In this document: one piece after another, positions 36,472 to 48,324 of the stretch
How the letters are laid out: each line of letters begins with the position of its first letter
How positions within the stretch are numbered: the first letter of the stretch is position 1
Assembly (NCBI GenBank): GCA_950106755.1
Contig: OX467086.1
Location: 12,790,001-12,854,000 of the forward strand
Direction of reading: 5' to 3'
Source: Climacium dendroides
Lineage: Eukaryota > Streptophyta > Bryopsida > Hypnales > Climaciaceae
Length of the DNA: 64,000 nt
Position numbers and translations under genes: made by a program
Notes under the pieces: model-generated
Seen by the model: the letters and a program-made list of their open reading frames with translations, nothing else
What the model was told of the DNA's origin: nothing
Database searches by the model: none

Positions 36472-37146
36472 ATGTCGGTACGTTTTTGCACCAGATTTCT
36501 TGTTTGTGCTATAATTAAGAGGCTTTTCTGGCAATTTCTGGTCCCTTCTTGTTTGTTATGCACGGTTTGAAATCGATATGTTCTTAAAGGTGGTCTGTAT
36601 ACGATAGTCGCACATTAATTGTTAGGACAGTGGGTTAATGCACTTTGTACGATGCTGAAGTTTCTATCGCTTCCTTCTATTTTTTCTGTTTTCATTGTCC
36701 TCATTCTTTGTGATTTCTTTGTGATTTTCCAGTACAGGGAAGTTTTCGTCATGGCAGACAAGAACACACTCCGGTTGTGTGAGTTCCTCTTGGAGAGAGT
36801 ACCAAGGGAGGTTGCCAGGCCAGCCCAAAACCCGATATGGACGTTTCTGAAGGGGATTGAAGGTTTCAGCACCACCCGCGTTGCCGAGTGCCTGGGGCTG
36901 CTTCTCGATGCGCAGTATGCCTCTATTAGTGATTTGAAGCGAGCTACAGCACAAGATTTGATTGAGAATGCGGGTCTGAGACCAGACGACGCTGTCGAAA
37001 TAGTTTATGCTGCCAGGGATGCGGTCGTTCATGTAGATCGCCCTACTGTGCCCGCAAAATCAACCCCAACCGGCTTCGCTTTACCATGGGCCAATGAATC
37101 GTATCAGCCTTTTGTGCATCCTCAGAGCTACGTGAAAACATGGTGA
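36472..37146 (+). CDS. Uncharacterised ~139-aa protein with SAM/HhH-like helical domain
   Basis: The model joins 36472-36477 and 36733-37146. Exon 1 would code only Met-Ser before GTACGT. The intron ends TTTCCAG and the frame continues YREVFV into MADKNTLRLCEF. If exon 1 is wrong, the in-frame ATG at 36751 gives 131 aa. The predicted protein is helical. FLKGIEGFSTTRVAECLGLL followed by DLKRATAQDLIENAGL and DDAVEIVYAARDA resembles helix-hairpin-helix or SAM-like repeats that bind nucleic acid or protein, an inference from pattern only. The GC-richer coding sequence with good codon bias supports a real gene. I do not recognise the family. Confidence 0.6.
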
Positions 37147-37199
37147 ACTTCTTGTACGGGCTCTTTCAAATCCTTGCTCAATAACCAGGACATAGCAGG

Positions 37200-37330
37200 A
37201 TCTGTAATCACCTGGTCAACTAGAGGTAGCATGTGCATAAGTGTGCATAAGTGTGCATAACATTCTTTGGGCTGCCTTCACAGGCAGCCTCAGGTATCAT
37301 TCTTTGGGCTGCCTGGGAAGGCAGCCTAGG
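37200..37330 (+). promoter_or_regulatory. 3' UTR with tandem AGTGTGCATA repeats and twin hairpins
   Basis: After three copies of GTGTGCATAA-type words (37230-37260), two hairpins with identical 8-bp stems (GGCTGCCT/AGGCAGCC) and 4-nt loops occur at 37270-37289 and 37307-37326. Both are preceded by ATTCTTTG. They lie about 125-180 bp after the stop codon of the preceding gene. Confidence 0.7.
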
Positions 37331-38075
37331 TGAAATCGTTCTTTCCTGCGCCGGATGTGAGGAAAACACCCTCATCAGGACAGTCAGGGTGTAAAGCTTG
37401 AACTTTTAATGAAATCATTGTATTCAAAAAATGTCCAGAATAAGACCTCGATGTTCCAATTCCATAAGTACGTCTTCCTCCCATAAATTGATGGCAAGTC
37501 AAGAAGAATCTAGACTCCCATGCCAGCAATTGTTTTTATGCTTAGTTTAGCAGGTGTGACAGTCCACAAATTACCAGAACTTGTTGGCATTTTTGAAACA
37601 GTCTAAGTTGAAGCTGGATTCATTGATCGAAACATCAAGTAATCGAACCGCAAACTCTCCAGCCGACTAGAGAATTGATATCATAATCCCTCCATGGAGT
37701 TCATGGCAGATTTCATTATTTTGTAGCATGCTTTGCGTCCTCCTTTCTATCACATCCTCTGTTCCTGTCAACAGGCCCTTGGAAAACGGGTGTTTTCTGC
37801 AGTTGAAAGCTCTCTCCGAGTGGCATATAAGGAATCCAGCTAGAGTGAAGAAGGGCTCGGACCACCTTCGTACTAGTGCAACCTCAAGTACTTTTCTAAC
37901 CCTGAAAAGGTCACACGGTTCTCACAAAAGAAAGCTGTTGTAACACTCAGTGGAAATTGTACATAGTATTTAAACCCTGAAAAGCTGTAACGCTCATTGA
38001 AAATTGTACATAGTATTGAAAAGTTCAATTGCACTATTTTTTCGGTGGTTTCTATGGATGATGCACCGTCTACCT
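37331..38075. other. 3' flank, no gene seen
   Basis: This contains two direct repeats of CTGTAACGCTCATTGAAAATTGTACATAGTATT-like sequence near 37930-38020 (differing slightly). No coding feature is convincing. Confidence 0.4.
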
Positions 38076-38079
38076 TTAA

Positions 38080-39400
38080 CCCTTAGAAGATGAATAGATG
38101 ACCTTGGAAATCATCCCTTTTCATTTCCATGTGAATCAATTCATTTGGCTTTAAGAAATAATAAAAACACTTACTAGAAGTCAAATTACTGTAGAAGATC
38201 TCCCCTTTTTGCAACAAAATTCTTAGGATTTCCTATCATCCACCTGATGTCAAACATCGAGTTTAAGGGTTTAAAAAAATCCAAAAGTACTGACTAAAAA
38301 TACAACACTATATTGTCTCAATATGAAGAGTCTCCATATCATAATGTGTATATTTTAGATACCTCAACTCTTGAAGTATGGCTTCTATTGCTTAGGAAGG
38401 ATGGAAGTAGGATTTTTCTTCTAGTAGTGTAAATTCTCAATTAAAAGAATTTCAAATTTTTGGTAAAATGGATTGTAAATTGAATATTTGTGATTTTTCC
38501 AAGAATTTTTTTTTTTCCTTCGAGTTAAAATGCTAAGTTCTAATCATAGTGATTTTTGAAGATTTTTACTTTGCTTTTTTATTGAAGTTATTTTAGAAGG
38601 GTTATCTTTTGAATTGAAAAAGTTGGTTTTAGAGGTAAAACCTACAATATCCTTTAGATTGTAGAATGTTTGCAAAACAAGTCTTTAGAATCTAAACCAT
38701 ACATATCAGTTAAAGAATTAAGACAAGCATCTTTTAAAAAGTCAATGAATGAAAAATACAATTTTGTGTGCATGCATTGGAATGTGTTTGCATTCATTTG
38801 TTGTTCAAAATTCAAACATGTACTGGTCCTTAACTGAGTAAGGACAGTTTGACCACCTTGGAAATCATCTTTTTTGATCCACTATAAATCATTGACCTCA
38901 TAAAACTACCGTACAAGACTTTCATGTTTTGTAAGAAATTCTAAGGATGAATATGTCCACTTCTGTCTTACATGGAAAGATGGAGTTAAGGAGTTAAAAA
39001 AAACAACTAAATGACAAACAATATCCAACAATGACAACTTTCAAAGATAGAAGTAGCTATTCTAATCCACTATTATGAGAAGTGCCAAAAGTATGTTAAT
39101 AGGACAAAAACCTTGACAAACTTGTTAAAATTCAATCGAATATATCATCCTTACTCTATCCATACCTTACATTTGACTGTTTGTTTTGTTTGTTATGTTG
39201 AGATCTCTTGGATTGTGCGTCTCCCAGTCGTATGCTTGATATCATCAGAAAGCCCTCACCGAGGAGGGGTGCAATGGCTTGGTTTCGTGACATTCAAACG
39301 TACAATATAAAATTTATCAAATTTTGAAGTATTTTTTGGATCTAAGAATTAGAAAATTACTTTTACTTCTGTTTTGACTGTGGCAACGGCCCTTAGGTGG
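38080..39400. mobile_element. TTAA-flanked element with internal duplication (1.32 kb)
   Basis: It is flanked by TTAA at 38076-38079 and 39401-39404. The ends are CCCTTAG.. and, inward from the right, CCACCTAAGGGCC; these TIRs are weak. A segment starting GACCTTGGAAATCATC (about 38100) recurs at about 38858 (CACCTTGGAAATCATC) for about 200 bp. It is non-coding. Confidence 0.5.
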
Positions 39401-39404
39401 TTAA

Positions 39405-39920
39405 CAAATCCCTCTTCAGGAATTTTTGATGTAAGGCCCCACTGCCCCACTGCCCCACTACCCAACAGGGCACACTAGTCAATATAAAAAATTGGAGGGT
39501 TAGGTGGCAAGCTCTGATTCGCTCTGCAACTTTCAATGATTAGCCTACTTCACCCAGTTTGTCAAGGAGGAAGACTTTGAGGAAACCACCAAATTAATGC
39601 TGTCCCTATTTCAACGAGAAATTCAAAAGAGAAAAGCGTCCTGCTGAATTTCTTGTTCACTGTACTTCCCTCTCTAGGACTTTTTTTGGGTTTTAGGTGT
39701 CAGTTTTTGTTTTTTTAAGGGGTTTGGGTTTTCTAGGGTTTGAGGTTTTAGGTGTCAGTTTTGTTTTTTTAATGGGTTTTGGGTTTTTTAGGGTTTATTG
39801 ATGAGAGCATCATCCTTTCGCAACCCAACTGTACACCCCTTCGCACCTCTTCCTGGATTGCGTGCAGGACTCGCGCCGACTGCGAAGATTTCGGCATTGG
39901 TGAGAAGGCGAGAGACAGCC
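39405..39920. promoter_or_regulatory. Promoter and 5' leader of SPC12
   Basis: Sequence repeats of TTTTAGGTGTCAGTTTTTGTTT occur twice (39690-39770). In-frame upstream ATGs at 39798 and 39801 could add 41 residues (ATG at 39798), but homology starts at 39921. Confidence 0.45.
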
Positions 39921-40187
39921 ATGGATTGGGACGGGCAGAAAATCTCCGAGCAGCTCATGCAGTACCTTCTGCTGGCTTCAGCGTTGGTGGCTCTCCTTTC
40001 GGGCTATGTCGCCGGTTCTTTCCGTTCCATGCTTCACATCTACCTCGCGGGAGTGGCGGTTACGTTCATGCTGACCGTTCCCGACTGGCCTTTCTTCAAT
40101 CGCCATCCCTTCGCATGGGTGGAGCCTGTGTCTACTCAGAAGCCCAGCGCTCGTCCTCAACAGGACGGCACGAAATCCACAATGTAG
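39921..40187 (+). CDS. SPC12: Signal peptidase complex subunit 1 (SPC12/SPCS1)
   Basis: This is an 88-aa single-exon protein starting MDWDGQKISEQLMQ. Plant SPC12 proteins begin MDWQGQKLxEQLMQ, so this ATG is preferred over in-frame ATGs 120-123 bp upstream. Two membrane helices are visible, residues about 15-31 and 37-53, separated by AGSFRSM. VPDWPFFNRHPFAWVEP (53-69) follows; this is the conserved VPxWPFxxxHPLxW motif of the family. The C-terminus is short and basic/polar and faces the cytosol. SPC12 is the small non-catalytic subunit that helps the ER signal peptidase define its substrates. The length agrees with the family (about 90-100 aa). Confidence 0.93.
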   Translation: MDWDGQKISEQLMQYLLLASALVALLSGYVAGSFRSMLHIYLAGVAVTFMLTVPDWPFFNRHPFAWVEPVSTQKPSARPQQDGTKSTM

Positions 40188-42518
40188 GAAGGTCTGGCAA
40201 ACAAGTTTGGTTCTAATGTGAAACTCTCGTATAACTTCGCGATTGCGACACCAGTTAGGAAATACAGTTCTTAATTTGGTCTCAGGGTTGTAAACCTAAA
40301 ACTGACATTCTAAGCACCAAGCTTTATTGTTGTGTATAAATGTAGCTGTTTAGCAGAGGATGATGAAATTTTTGTATGTCCTTGCTAGCAATTCAAAAGG
40401 ATTTCAATGCATCAAGAAATGCACAATTTTTACTCCGATGCAATTTTTATTTTTATGAAAAATTTATGAGTTCGAGGTATCCTTCACAGATGACCTAAAT
40501 TGATTGGTGAAACCTTGTTTACGTGGTGCAGTACATCCTCATAATCTATATAGCTTCATCGTCTAAATTTTTACAGTTTGTTATATTTAAATACAGTGTT
40601 GGTTTGGGGTCTGCATACCTTAATCTGGGAAGAAAAAGGTTGGATTTAGGGCTAGTGGAATTAGGCGATTGTGTTGCGGATCTACTTGCTAGTGTCAGAA
40701 CCCCCAAGCCGAAGTCTGGTTGTGGTGGTAATCAATGATTCCCTTGTTGAACTCGGATTGCAGGGAACTCTCACTCTGCATTCAATGCGGATTTCTCGTT
40801 TCTCGATGATATTGCCCATTGTGAAAAGAGATGGATACCTGTTTTCTTGGGACTGTGGAAGGGATATGTTACGTATCTCCATATTCTGGTGACTGACCAG
40901 GTGTGTCGTGCTATTGGAAATGTTATATCATTGTGCAAACCCTAATTGTATTCGGAGTGTCACAGTACCATTCCACAGGGGACGCTTCTCAACTTGGAAG
41001 ATGAATCGTGAGTGCTGTATTAGCGGATTAGGGTTTCCAGTGTGATCCATTTGACAGAAAAGACTGGGATATTGTAAGTTGAAAACTTTATCAGATGCAT
41101 TTCGAGATTTCTCCATTTTCTTTAGAAACATATGCTAACAAAACTATTGAAGTGGGATGCATCAAACTTTGCCTTGTTCATCAGACTGCTGTAACAGATG
41201 TTCCGAGCTTCCATGGTTCCACTCACTCGCTAGTCAATCGAATGCAACTCTAAAGAAACCCTAACACCACACTCTCACAAGAACTACAGCACAGGACTGG
41301 AAGTCATCGCAGTAACATATTTATCACACTATTGAATTCAACAAAGTTTCCAACAATAATAGTCATCCACAGAAACTCTACAATATATGCCTTTGGTGGA
41401 AGTTTCAAAAAATTGGTGAATTTCGTATTTCATATGAACTTAATTCACCTTTTGTCAAAATTGTACAATAAATTCGATTTTTCATAAAAGAATGTGAATT
41501 TTTTTATATTTTAGGAGCAATGAGAGAATATTCATTGTTAAAACAAGAATACTTTGTAAGTGTAGTACAAGAGAAGGACTCAAAGGACCTTGGTGACAAT
41601 TGAAACATAAAATTGAGTTTAATCCTAGATATAACTTTACTACCATACTCATAGGGCTGGGTAGCACATTGATGCCAAATAATTAATTAAAGTTGTGAAA
41701 GTAGTTTTGGCACTTTTCAATCTAAATTTTAAGAATTTGACATTGTATTTAAAGAAATTTAATAGTCGTTACTTGAGATGTGTGTTTAGTTGAAAAGATC
41801 TTTGTACAGATTGAATGGTAGGAGGTAAAACAACCTATGTGGAATATGTTTAGTATGACCCTCTTTTTCAAATAGTCCCTGTGAGAGTGTAACAAAAAAA
41901 ATTCAAATATTGGTTCATATTTTGACAATGAATAGAATAAGAGCCAAGGTGTGTTCACTTAATTTTTCTAAATGAAAAATTAGTTGGCCAATTGCTTTCT
42001 TACAAATGCTAAAGAATCTTACCATTATTAAATTTTGCTTTAATAATGGTTGCATTTTGGAAACTTGTGAATTACTTTATGTATGCCGCAATGCTTTTGG
42101 ATCAAGCCATATTTTTTTTTCAAACATGGCATGTATGGGTTTTGCAAGGCCTGAGATAAAAAATAGGCAACTACCGTAGAATTCTTTGGAAATTTGTAAG
42201 TAATTCATAAATACTTTGAAAAATATGAATTCACTTGTATTATATTCTGCATCAATTTCTCTTCAAGTGAAAAATAAGGAAAAATATTTTTAGGCATCTG
42301 AAAACCATCAAAAGGCCAACCAACCCTTAAAGGGGCGCCTTATGAGCATACTACTTTAAATGGTTAGGATTAGTAGGAGCTCAACCGCTTGTAGTTAAGT
42401 AAAATTTCAAACCTCATTTAGTTATTGTAGAATAATTTTTTCAAAAATCTTTGAACTAAGATAATATAGGAAATCAAGATAGCTTTCATCTTTAAAATTC
42501 CATTTGAGATTTAGAGCC
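40188..42518. other. 3' UTR of SPC12 and AT-rich intergenic DNA
   Basis: The 3' UTR probably extends to about 40350. The remainder holds only short chance ORFs; nothing was recognised on either strand. Confidence 0.4.
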
Positions 42519-42522
42519 TTAA

Positions 42523-43458
42523 CCCCTAAAGGACCAAGGCCTTATTTCTGCCAAAAAACACTCAAAACTGCCATTTCTGTAGCAAAGAGTAAACAAATTT
42601 GAAAATTATTATTTTTGCACATCCAACCGTAGGATCTTATACCTTACTAGTATAGAAATGTGTGGAAACAATTTCAAAATTTTTGACCACATAGGTTAAA
42701 AGATATTTGCGTTTAAAGTGAAAAAAACAATTTTTTCAGCACCTTGCGGGACTGGATTATTTGACTTTGAAATTTTTTAACTTAAATTTTTTGCACTACA
42801 GAGTTTTGAGCTTTAAATCCTTATTGTGGGAGATTGAGTTGAGAATCTAGAAAAAAAGAAAATTTGAAGAATAAGATTAATTTTCATGCTTAAAAAAATT
42901 GTTAAGTAGAAGTAGGTATGAGAATGAAGGAAAATCTAAATTATTAATATCTTTAAGATGGAATTAAAATGCACTAATCCCAATGCTCAGATTGTTCTAG
43001 CAAGCAAAAAAAATCATGTAAAAATTTTTTTTTAGAAAAATTGTAAAAATTGCATTCAGAAATGAATTCTATAAGTTATTTTTTCAGGAAGATGCTCTAA
43101 CTGCCCGATAAACAAGATTGTCCATAACTTTCTCATAATAAGTCCAAATGGAATGAATAAAAGCTTCCCATGCAGACAAAAATATAATCTACAAGAAAAA
43201 AAAGAAAAAAAAAAGAAAAAATCAAAGTTTTGCAAATTTTTTTTTGCTGCCCAGACTGCCCCCCGTCCCCTACTTTGAGCTTATTTGGTCATAACTTTTG
43301 TTTTCGGGCACCAAATGTGAAAAAAATTATATTCCCACAAAGCTCATCAGTTTTTCTATCTTCAAAAAAAGTTTCAAAAAATCATGACAAAATTTCAGCC
43401 CGTAGGTACCTGCCCGAAATCCAATTTGTCCCCTGAAGGGACAATGGTCCTTTAGGGG
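42523..43458. mobile_element. TTAA-flanked piggyBac-like MITE, best copy (936 bp)
   Basis: It has intact TTAA at 42519-42522 and 43459-43462. The perfect 14-bp TIRs are CCCCTAAAGGACCA at both ends. The right end carries a subterminal palindrome TTGTCCC-CTGAA-GGGACAA. The interior (for example AATTTTTTGCACTACAGAGT and GGTACCTGCCCGAAATCC) matches copies 1, 3 and 4. No transposase is encoded. Confidence 0.88.
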
Positions 43459-43462
43459 TTAA

Positions 43463-44880
43463 ATCAAAAGTTATGAACAAATTTCAAAGAGGGACATTTT
43501 TTTGACATTTTCAAACATCCCCTATGAATTTTGTCCAGAACAATTTGGGAGAGGCTCAAAGTCACAAACATTTTTTGGGAAATGAAAGTTAAATTGATTT
43601 TTTAACTTTTTATAGTCCAAATTTTTTTGAAAAAAATTATTCTACAATACCAAAAGGAGGTTTGAAATTCTACTTTTAACACAATTCCTACACTTTGACA
43701 ATGAAAGGTCAAGCTTTCATCTTCAAATTATCTCATATCCTTTGAGAGTTTATAATAGACAATGAATTTCCTTATAAAAATAATCTTTCTATCCTTCATT
43801 TTTACCAAATGCCAATAAAAATTTTTCTATGATTGGCCATCAAATTTTTTCTTGATAGTAGATGTTCTTTAGACCTTACTTTCAATTTTTTGACTAACAT
43901 TGAACATTTTCCTTTCTTTCAACAACTTGGCCATTTAATTTTTATTAAACTTGGCAATTTTTCATTTTCATTTTCTTTATTATTTGGCATTCTTAAAAAT
44001 AATTATTTTTTGCCAATCCTATCCTATGGCTATGGGTATTCAAAGAGAATCTTTATAAACATAAGGTAGAAGGCTCAAGAAATGGCACATCTAAGGGGAA
44101 AAATAATGTGTGGAAGAAATGAGATAGCCAATGATTTCTAAATATTTTTATACAAAGAGAAATGGAAAAGAAACAAAAATGCAGTTTAAATTATAATTTT
44201 TTGACTTAAAATGAATTTGATACAATTTTCCAAAGTAAAGAGTCCATAAGTTGCTATCAATGGTGATAGACTTTAGTAGTAATGAATTAACATGTACTTC
44301 TAAAAAGAGCAAAACAGTCCCCCAATAGATGAATAGGGAGCTTAGTAAGTTTTAAAAAGTTCCATAATGCATGGATGCAATGTTTTAAATCGAGCAAGAG
44401 AAATATGTCCTTTGAAATTAATATCCAATGCTTCTTTCTTATTGTCATTTTGAATTCTATATTCACAATTAAATGATGCATTCATGATTTATACATCACA
44501 CATAATAGTGGTCCAAGAGCACTACTCACTTTGAATTTTGTATTCACAATTAAATGATGTATTTATGATTTATACATCACACATAATAGTGGTCCAAGAG
44601 TACTGCTCACTGGCCTAAAATCACTCACTTGCAAGCACATACTTTAAAAAATAGAATTGATTTGAGCAACCACACGCACTAATTATGGACCTTTCCTAGG
44701 GTCGATTATAAATGCCCACATTATTTGAGGACCTCCTCCTACAATTGGTAAAAATGTTCATTGAGAATAATATCTTGTAGCTTTTATAAATCAATTAGTG
44801 TGGTTATACTAAATATCATAATTAGTGTGTAGAACCCACTTCCGAATAGGATAACATAACAATGAATATTTCTCCGACTA
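43463..44880. other. AT-rich sequence with an 81-bp tandem duplication
   Basis: ATTCACAATTAAATGATG begins at 44461 and again at 44542. Both copies run through CATCACACATAATAGTGGTC. No gene was found in the rest. Confidence 0.6.
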
Positions 44881-45634
44881 AATCATGAAGTGCACCAATC
44901 AGTCACTCCCGAAACGAACGAGAAGACCGATCAATTCTCATCCGTCCCTCATGAGCGAACTTTTCATCCGTATTTGAACGATTCAGCTTGCAGACGGAGA
45001 GCCAGTGACAGTTTGAGTGACGGTAACGGGTCCCCATAGAAACGGTAACCGACGACCATGTGCTCGTGGTCTTTCCTCTTCCATTCTTGCACAACAAGCC
45101 TCGACGTGTTTCTTTTCAGTTTTGCCGTAGTCTCTCAATCGTTCCTTCGTCCCTGAAGTTGGAGATCATTTACATCGGCACCGTCTTTCTTCTTCGGTTA
45201 CTTGCCCTCTCGAGGAACCTCACGCATTTTCATTCGGGGGTTTGAACGCGGAGATCGAGTAAGGTAGTGTCGATTCCGAGGTATGCTCCGATCGATGTTT
45301 CCCTCTTTGTGTTGGCTTCATTGTTGCTCTTCTCTACAAATTGTTATTACTCTTTGTGTTGCGGATCAGTGATGGTTGAAATGGATTTGGATTTGATGTC
45401 GGTTGCAGTGTCGGTTGCACTTAGGTTTTGTGCATTTTTAGGATTTGTTTCTGGTTTCGACCGAATGGTAGTCTGTGCTGCGTTTTAATTTTTTGTTGGA
45501 TGGTTGGAGGATGTGATTGAGGAAAGGAAAGATTTCGAGAGTTTTGATGAATAGGGTAAGATGGTGGTTGTTGAGTTTGAGTCTGAGATCAGGCGTGATG
45601 ATTAGGGTGCAGATTAGGGTTGTTGACAGCAATC
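44881..45634 (+). promoter_or_regulatory. Promoter and 5' UTR (with probable intron) of the TPR gene
   Basis: The base composition rises from about 44890. A donor-like CCGAG/GTATGC at about 45281 pairs with an acceptor TTGACAG at 45623-45629, five bases before the start codon. This suggests a leader intron of about 350 bp. Confidence 0.5.
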
Positions 45635-47372
45635 ATGAAGCGCGGGGAAAATCTGCAGCATGCGGCGGCTCCTTTGAACAACTACCAATTCGACTTCGGC
45701 CTGCCAGGTATGCCGAAACCGAGTGGGAGCTTGAAAGACCAGAAGGCTCAACCGTTGAAATCCACGCCGCAGGCCTCGTCTGCAGGTTGGTCCGCCTCTC
45801 CGGGAGGCTGGGGGTCAAGCCCGTCTGAGGCCTTCGATTTTCTCGGCAGATCTAATGCGGGGGGCTCTTCGAACCCTAATGTAGCTGCTCAGCCTAGGCC
45901 GCAAACGGGGGGGAATGTTTCGAGTACGTATGATTTTTTAGGCAAGCCTGCTCCCGTAGGAGCAGGTGGAGGTTATTATGGAGGCGCGAGGCCTCAGGTA
46001 GGTAATGTGGCGGGGATGGGTAGTTTCTTAGGGCAAACCGGGTCACAATCGAAAGGGGGAGTGGATCTCTCAGGGAAGAGCTGGGGTCAGTCTACCTCGG
46101 CATCTAAGCTTGCATCAGCAGGGATTCCAGGCTATAAACCGTCTAGTAAAGAGGATGTGTTTGGGGATTTGCTGGGTGGTGCGTTAGGTGGTAAGTCATC
46201 CGCCCCGTTGAAGCAACAGCAGGCTGCCGCATCTGCTGGTGCTTACGGAATGGGCAACTTGCAGTCCGCCATGCCGGAGGTCTCGAAAGCTCCGGTGCAT
46301 GAGACGAAACCGGCGAAGCCCGCACCGTTTAATTACACAAATATGTTCAAGAGCCCCACACCACCGGCCCAGAAGCCTGCACCCAAGCCACAGACTCGGG
46401 GTGGTGTTCCTTTTCCCGACATTTCGTTTTCAAAGCCTGCAAATGGCCAATCCAGCGATCCATTTGAGTTTGGCATGAAGAAGTCAAGTGCCCCTCCTCC
46501 TGCCCCAGCAGCAGCGGCAGCAGCCAGGGTGCCAACTGCAGATCCATTCGGAGGTGACCAGCTTGATTCTATATTCGGCGTCTCTAGTTCTCGTGCTCCT
46601 GCTACCAAGACAACTGCACAGGTTCATGATGGTTGGGGTGATGCGTTTGGAGCGGCTGCAGAGAGCCACTCGTTCGAGAATGAAACCTTCACCACGGAAC
46701 TAGAAGGCGTGGGTTCTGCTCCTGCAGGTGTCACTGGGATCGCAGCATTCGAAAAGGGCAGCTCTTTCTACAAAGATGGTCAATTCCCCAATGCAATTAA
46801 ATGGTTCTCATGGTCTGTGGAACTCATGGAGAAGGAGAAGGGAAGCACGGATACCGTAATTGAGGTGCTAACAAAAAGGATTTCATGCTTCAAGGAGATT
46901 GGTGAAATGAAAAAGGCAATAGCAGACTGCTCGAAGGTATGGCTCTTCTTGCCTGGAGCTTAATTCTGTATCAAATTTTAACGAATCCATATGCTTCATT
47001 AATTGAGGTTCTGGTGTCCTGTTTGTTCTCTGAAATCAGACCTTTTGTATCATAAATTTGTCCATATGTGCCTTGTTTCTGGAGGAACGTGATTCGTAAA
47101 CCGTTAACTTTGATTCTGCAGGCACGCATTTTGTGGTAACGCACAACTGCATTTCTTAGCGATTCTTAGATCACTGATGCTGACAATGTTTTGGTTTGCA
47201 GGCATGCGATTTGAAGCCTGGAAGCGTAGAACTTCTGATGCAGCGAGCACACTTGTACGAGAGCTGTGAGAAAATTAAGCTTGGGATCGTAGATTTGCGA
47301 GAAGTGCTTAAGATCCAACCTGGCCACCGTTTGGCCTCTCAGACGCTGGCAAGACTCGAGAAGATGCTGTGA
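45635..47372 (+). CDS. TPR protein with N-terminal DFLG/DPF motif region
   Basis: The CDS joins 45635-46936 and 47202-47372, giving 490 aa. Exon 1 ends AAG/GTATGG and exon 2 starts TTTGCAG/GCATGC, phase 0. Residues 1-360 are low-complexity (Gly, Ser, Pro, Ala, Gln). They carry short hydrophobic motifs: FDFLG (67-71), YDFLG (99-103), a SFLG, VFGDLLGG, and DPFEF and DPFGG. Such motifs resemble endocytic adaptor-binding peptides of clathrin accessory proteins. Residues about 370-490 form TPR-like helices: AAFEKGSSFYKDGQFPNAIKW, then EMKKAIADCSKACDLKPGSV and VDLREVLKIQPGHRLA. Plants have homologous TPR proteins of this plan, and I do not know their exact role. The splice join is strongly supported by TPR continuity. 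Confidence 0.8.
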
Positions 47373-48320
47373 TTATCCTTGAATCCTGTATCTTTAGGCC
47401 TTTTACTATGACTAGAATATTTTCTGAATATTCACTTGCTTTAAGTGCATCATTAATTGTTCGAAACTGCAAATGTTGGGCCAATTCTGTAGGTCGAATG
47501 TTACAAAATAACATACCAGGTTATAGTGTGCGTAACGTAATTACTGTACCGATTTGCTGTGGATCTCGTTTACGGCAAAGGAATTATGGCGGAGTAAACC
47601 ATGCATCGTGTATATTAGTTCCATTTGTTTTCCAACTACAAATATCTCAGATCGGGGATATTAGCTGCAGCATGGACCCTTGAAAAAGCCATTATTACAT
47701 TCTTTGATACTCGTATGATTTAGTTGATCTACCTTCGATCCCTCATGTTCGCGTTATCCTCTTTCCATATTGTCAAGGTGGATTTACCTTCCACTCAACC
47801 ATCTTTAATGCCGTTGCCTGTAGGGGACAAATGAACTTCTAACTGCACTCTTGCATCTGTTGACTGCTTGACATATGGAAGTTGACTGATCTTGACCCAG
47901 ATTTTGAAGATGTGTAATGCAGAGTTTATCACTCAAGAGGGTCCAGGAACCCTCATCACTTACTACTTGTGGATGCTGTTCGACACTAGGTCACATTTGT
48001 TCATAGGACATGATAAGATGGTAAGGTTTTTGAAATTTATGGTTAAAATGGATATATTTTACTTTTTTCACATGAGAGATGATGCGCAACTTGGATGTTC
48101 AATTCAATACTGTGCTGTTACCCAAGTGGGAGGAATGGGAACAAGCCTATCATAATAGAGAGGACTTCAGCGTGTAACTTGATGTTTGATTCTTGGCTAC
48201 TACAAAACGAAGGATGTAGAAAACTTTAGTGGCTAGACTTTTTTTTTAATGCAATGGTTCTTCCATTTGTTAAAAAAAACTAACTTTACTGGCTACTACC
48301 ACACTGCCACTTGGACATCA
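47373..48320. other. 3' UTR of the TPR gene and intergenic DNA
   Basis: No further coding exon was found. The open stretches here lack domains. Confidence 0.4.
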
Positions 48321-48324
48321 TTGA

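Noticed and set aside
39798..39920. N-terminal extension of SPC12 from an upstream in-frame ATG
   Set aside because: The extension has no family similarity, while MDWDGQK at 39921 matches the conserved N-terminus. Dual use is possible but unsupported.
45633..46669. Long minus-strand ORFs opposite the TPR gene
   Set aside because: They are antisense shadows of a GC-rich, low-complexity coding exon.
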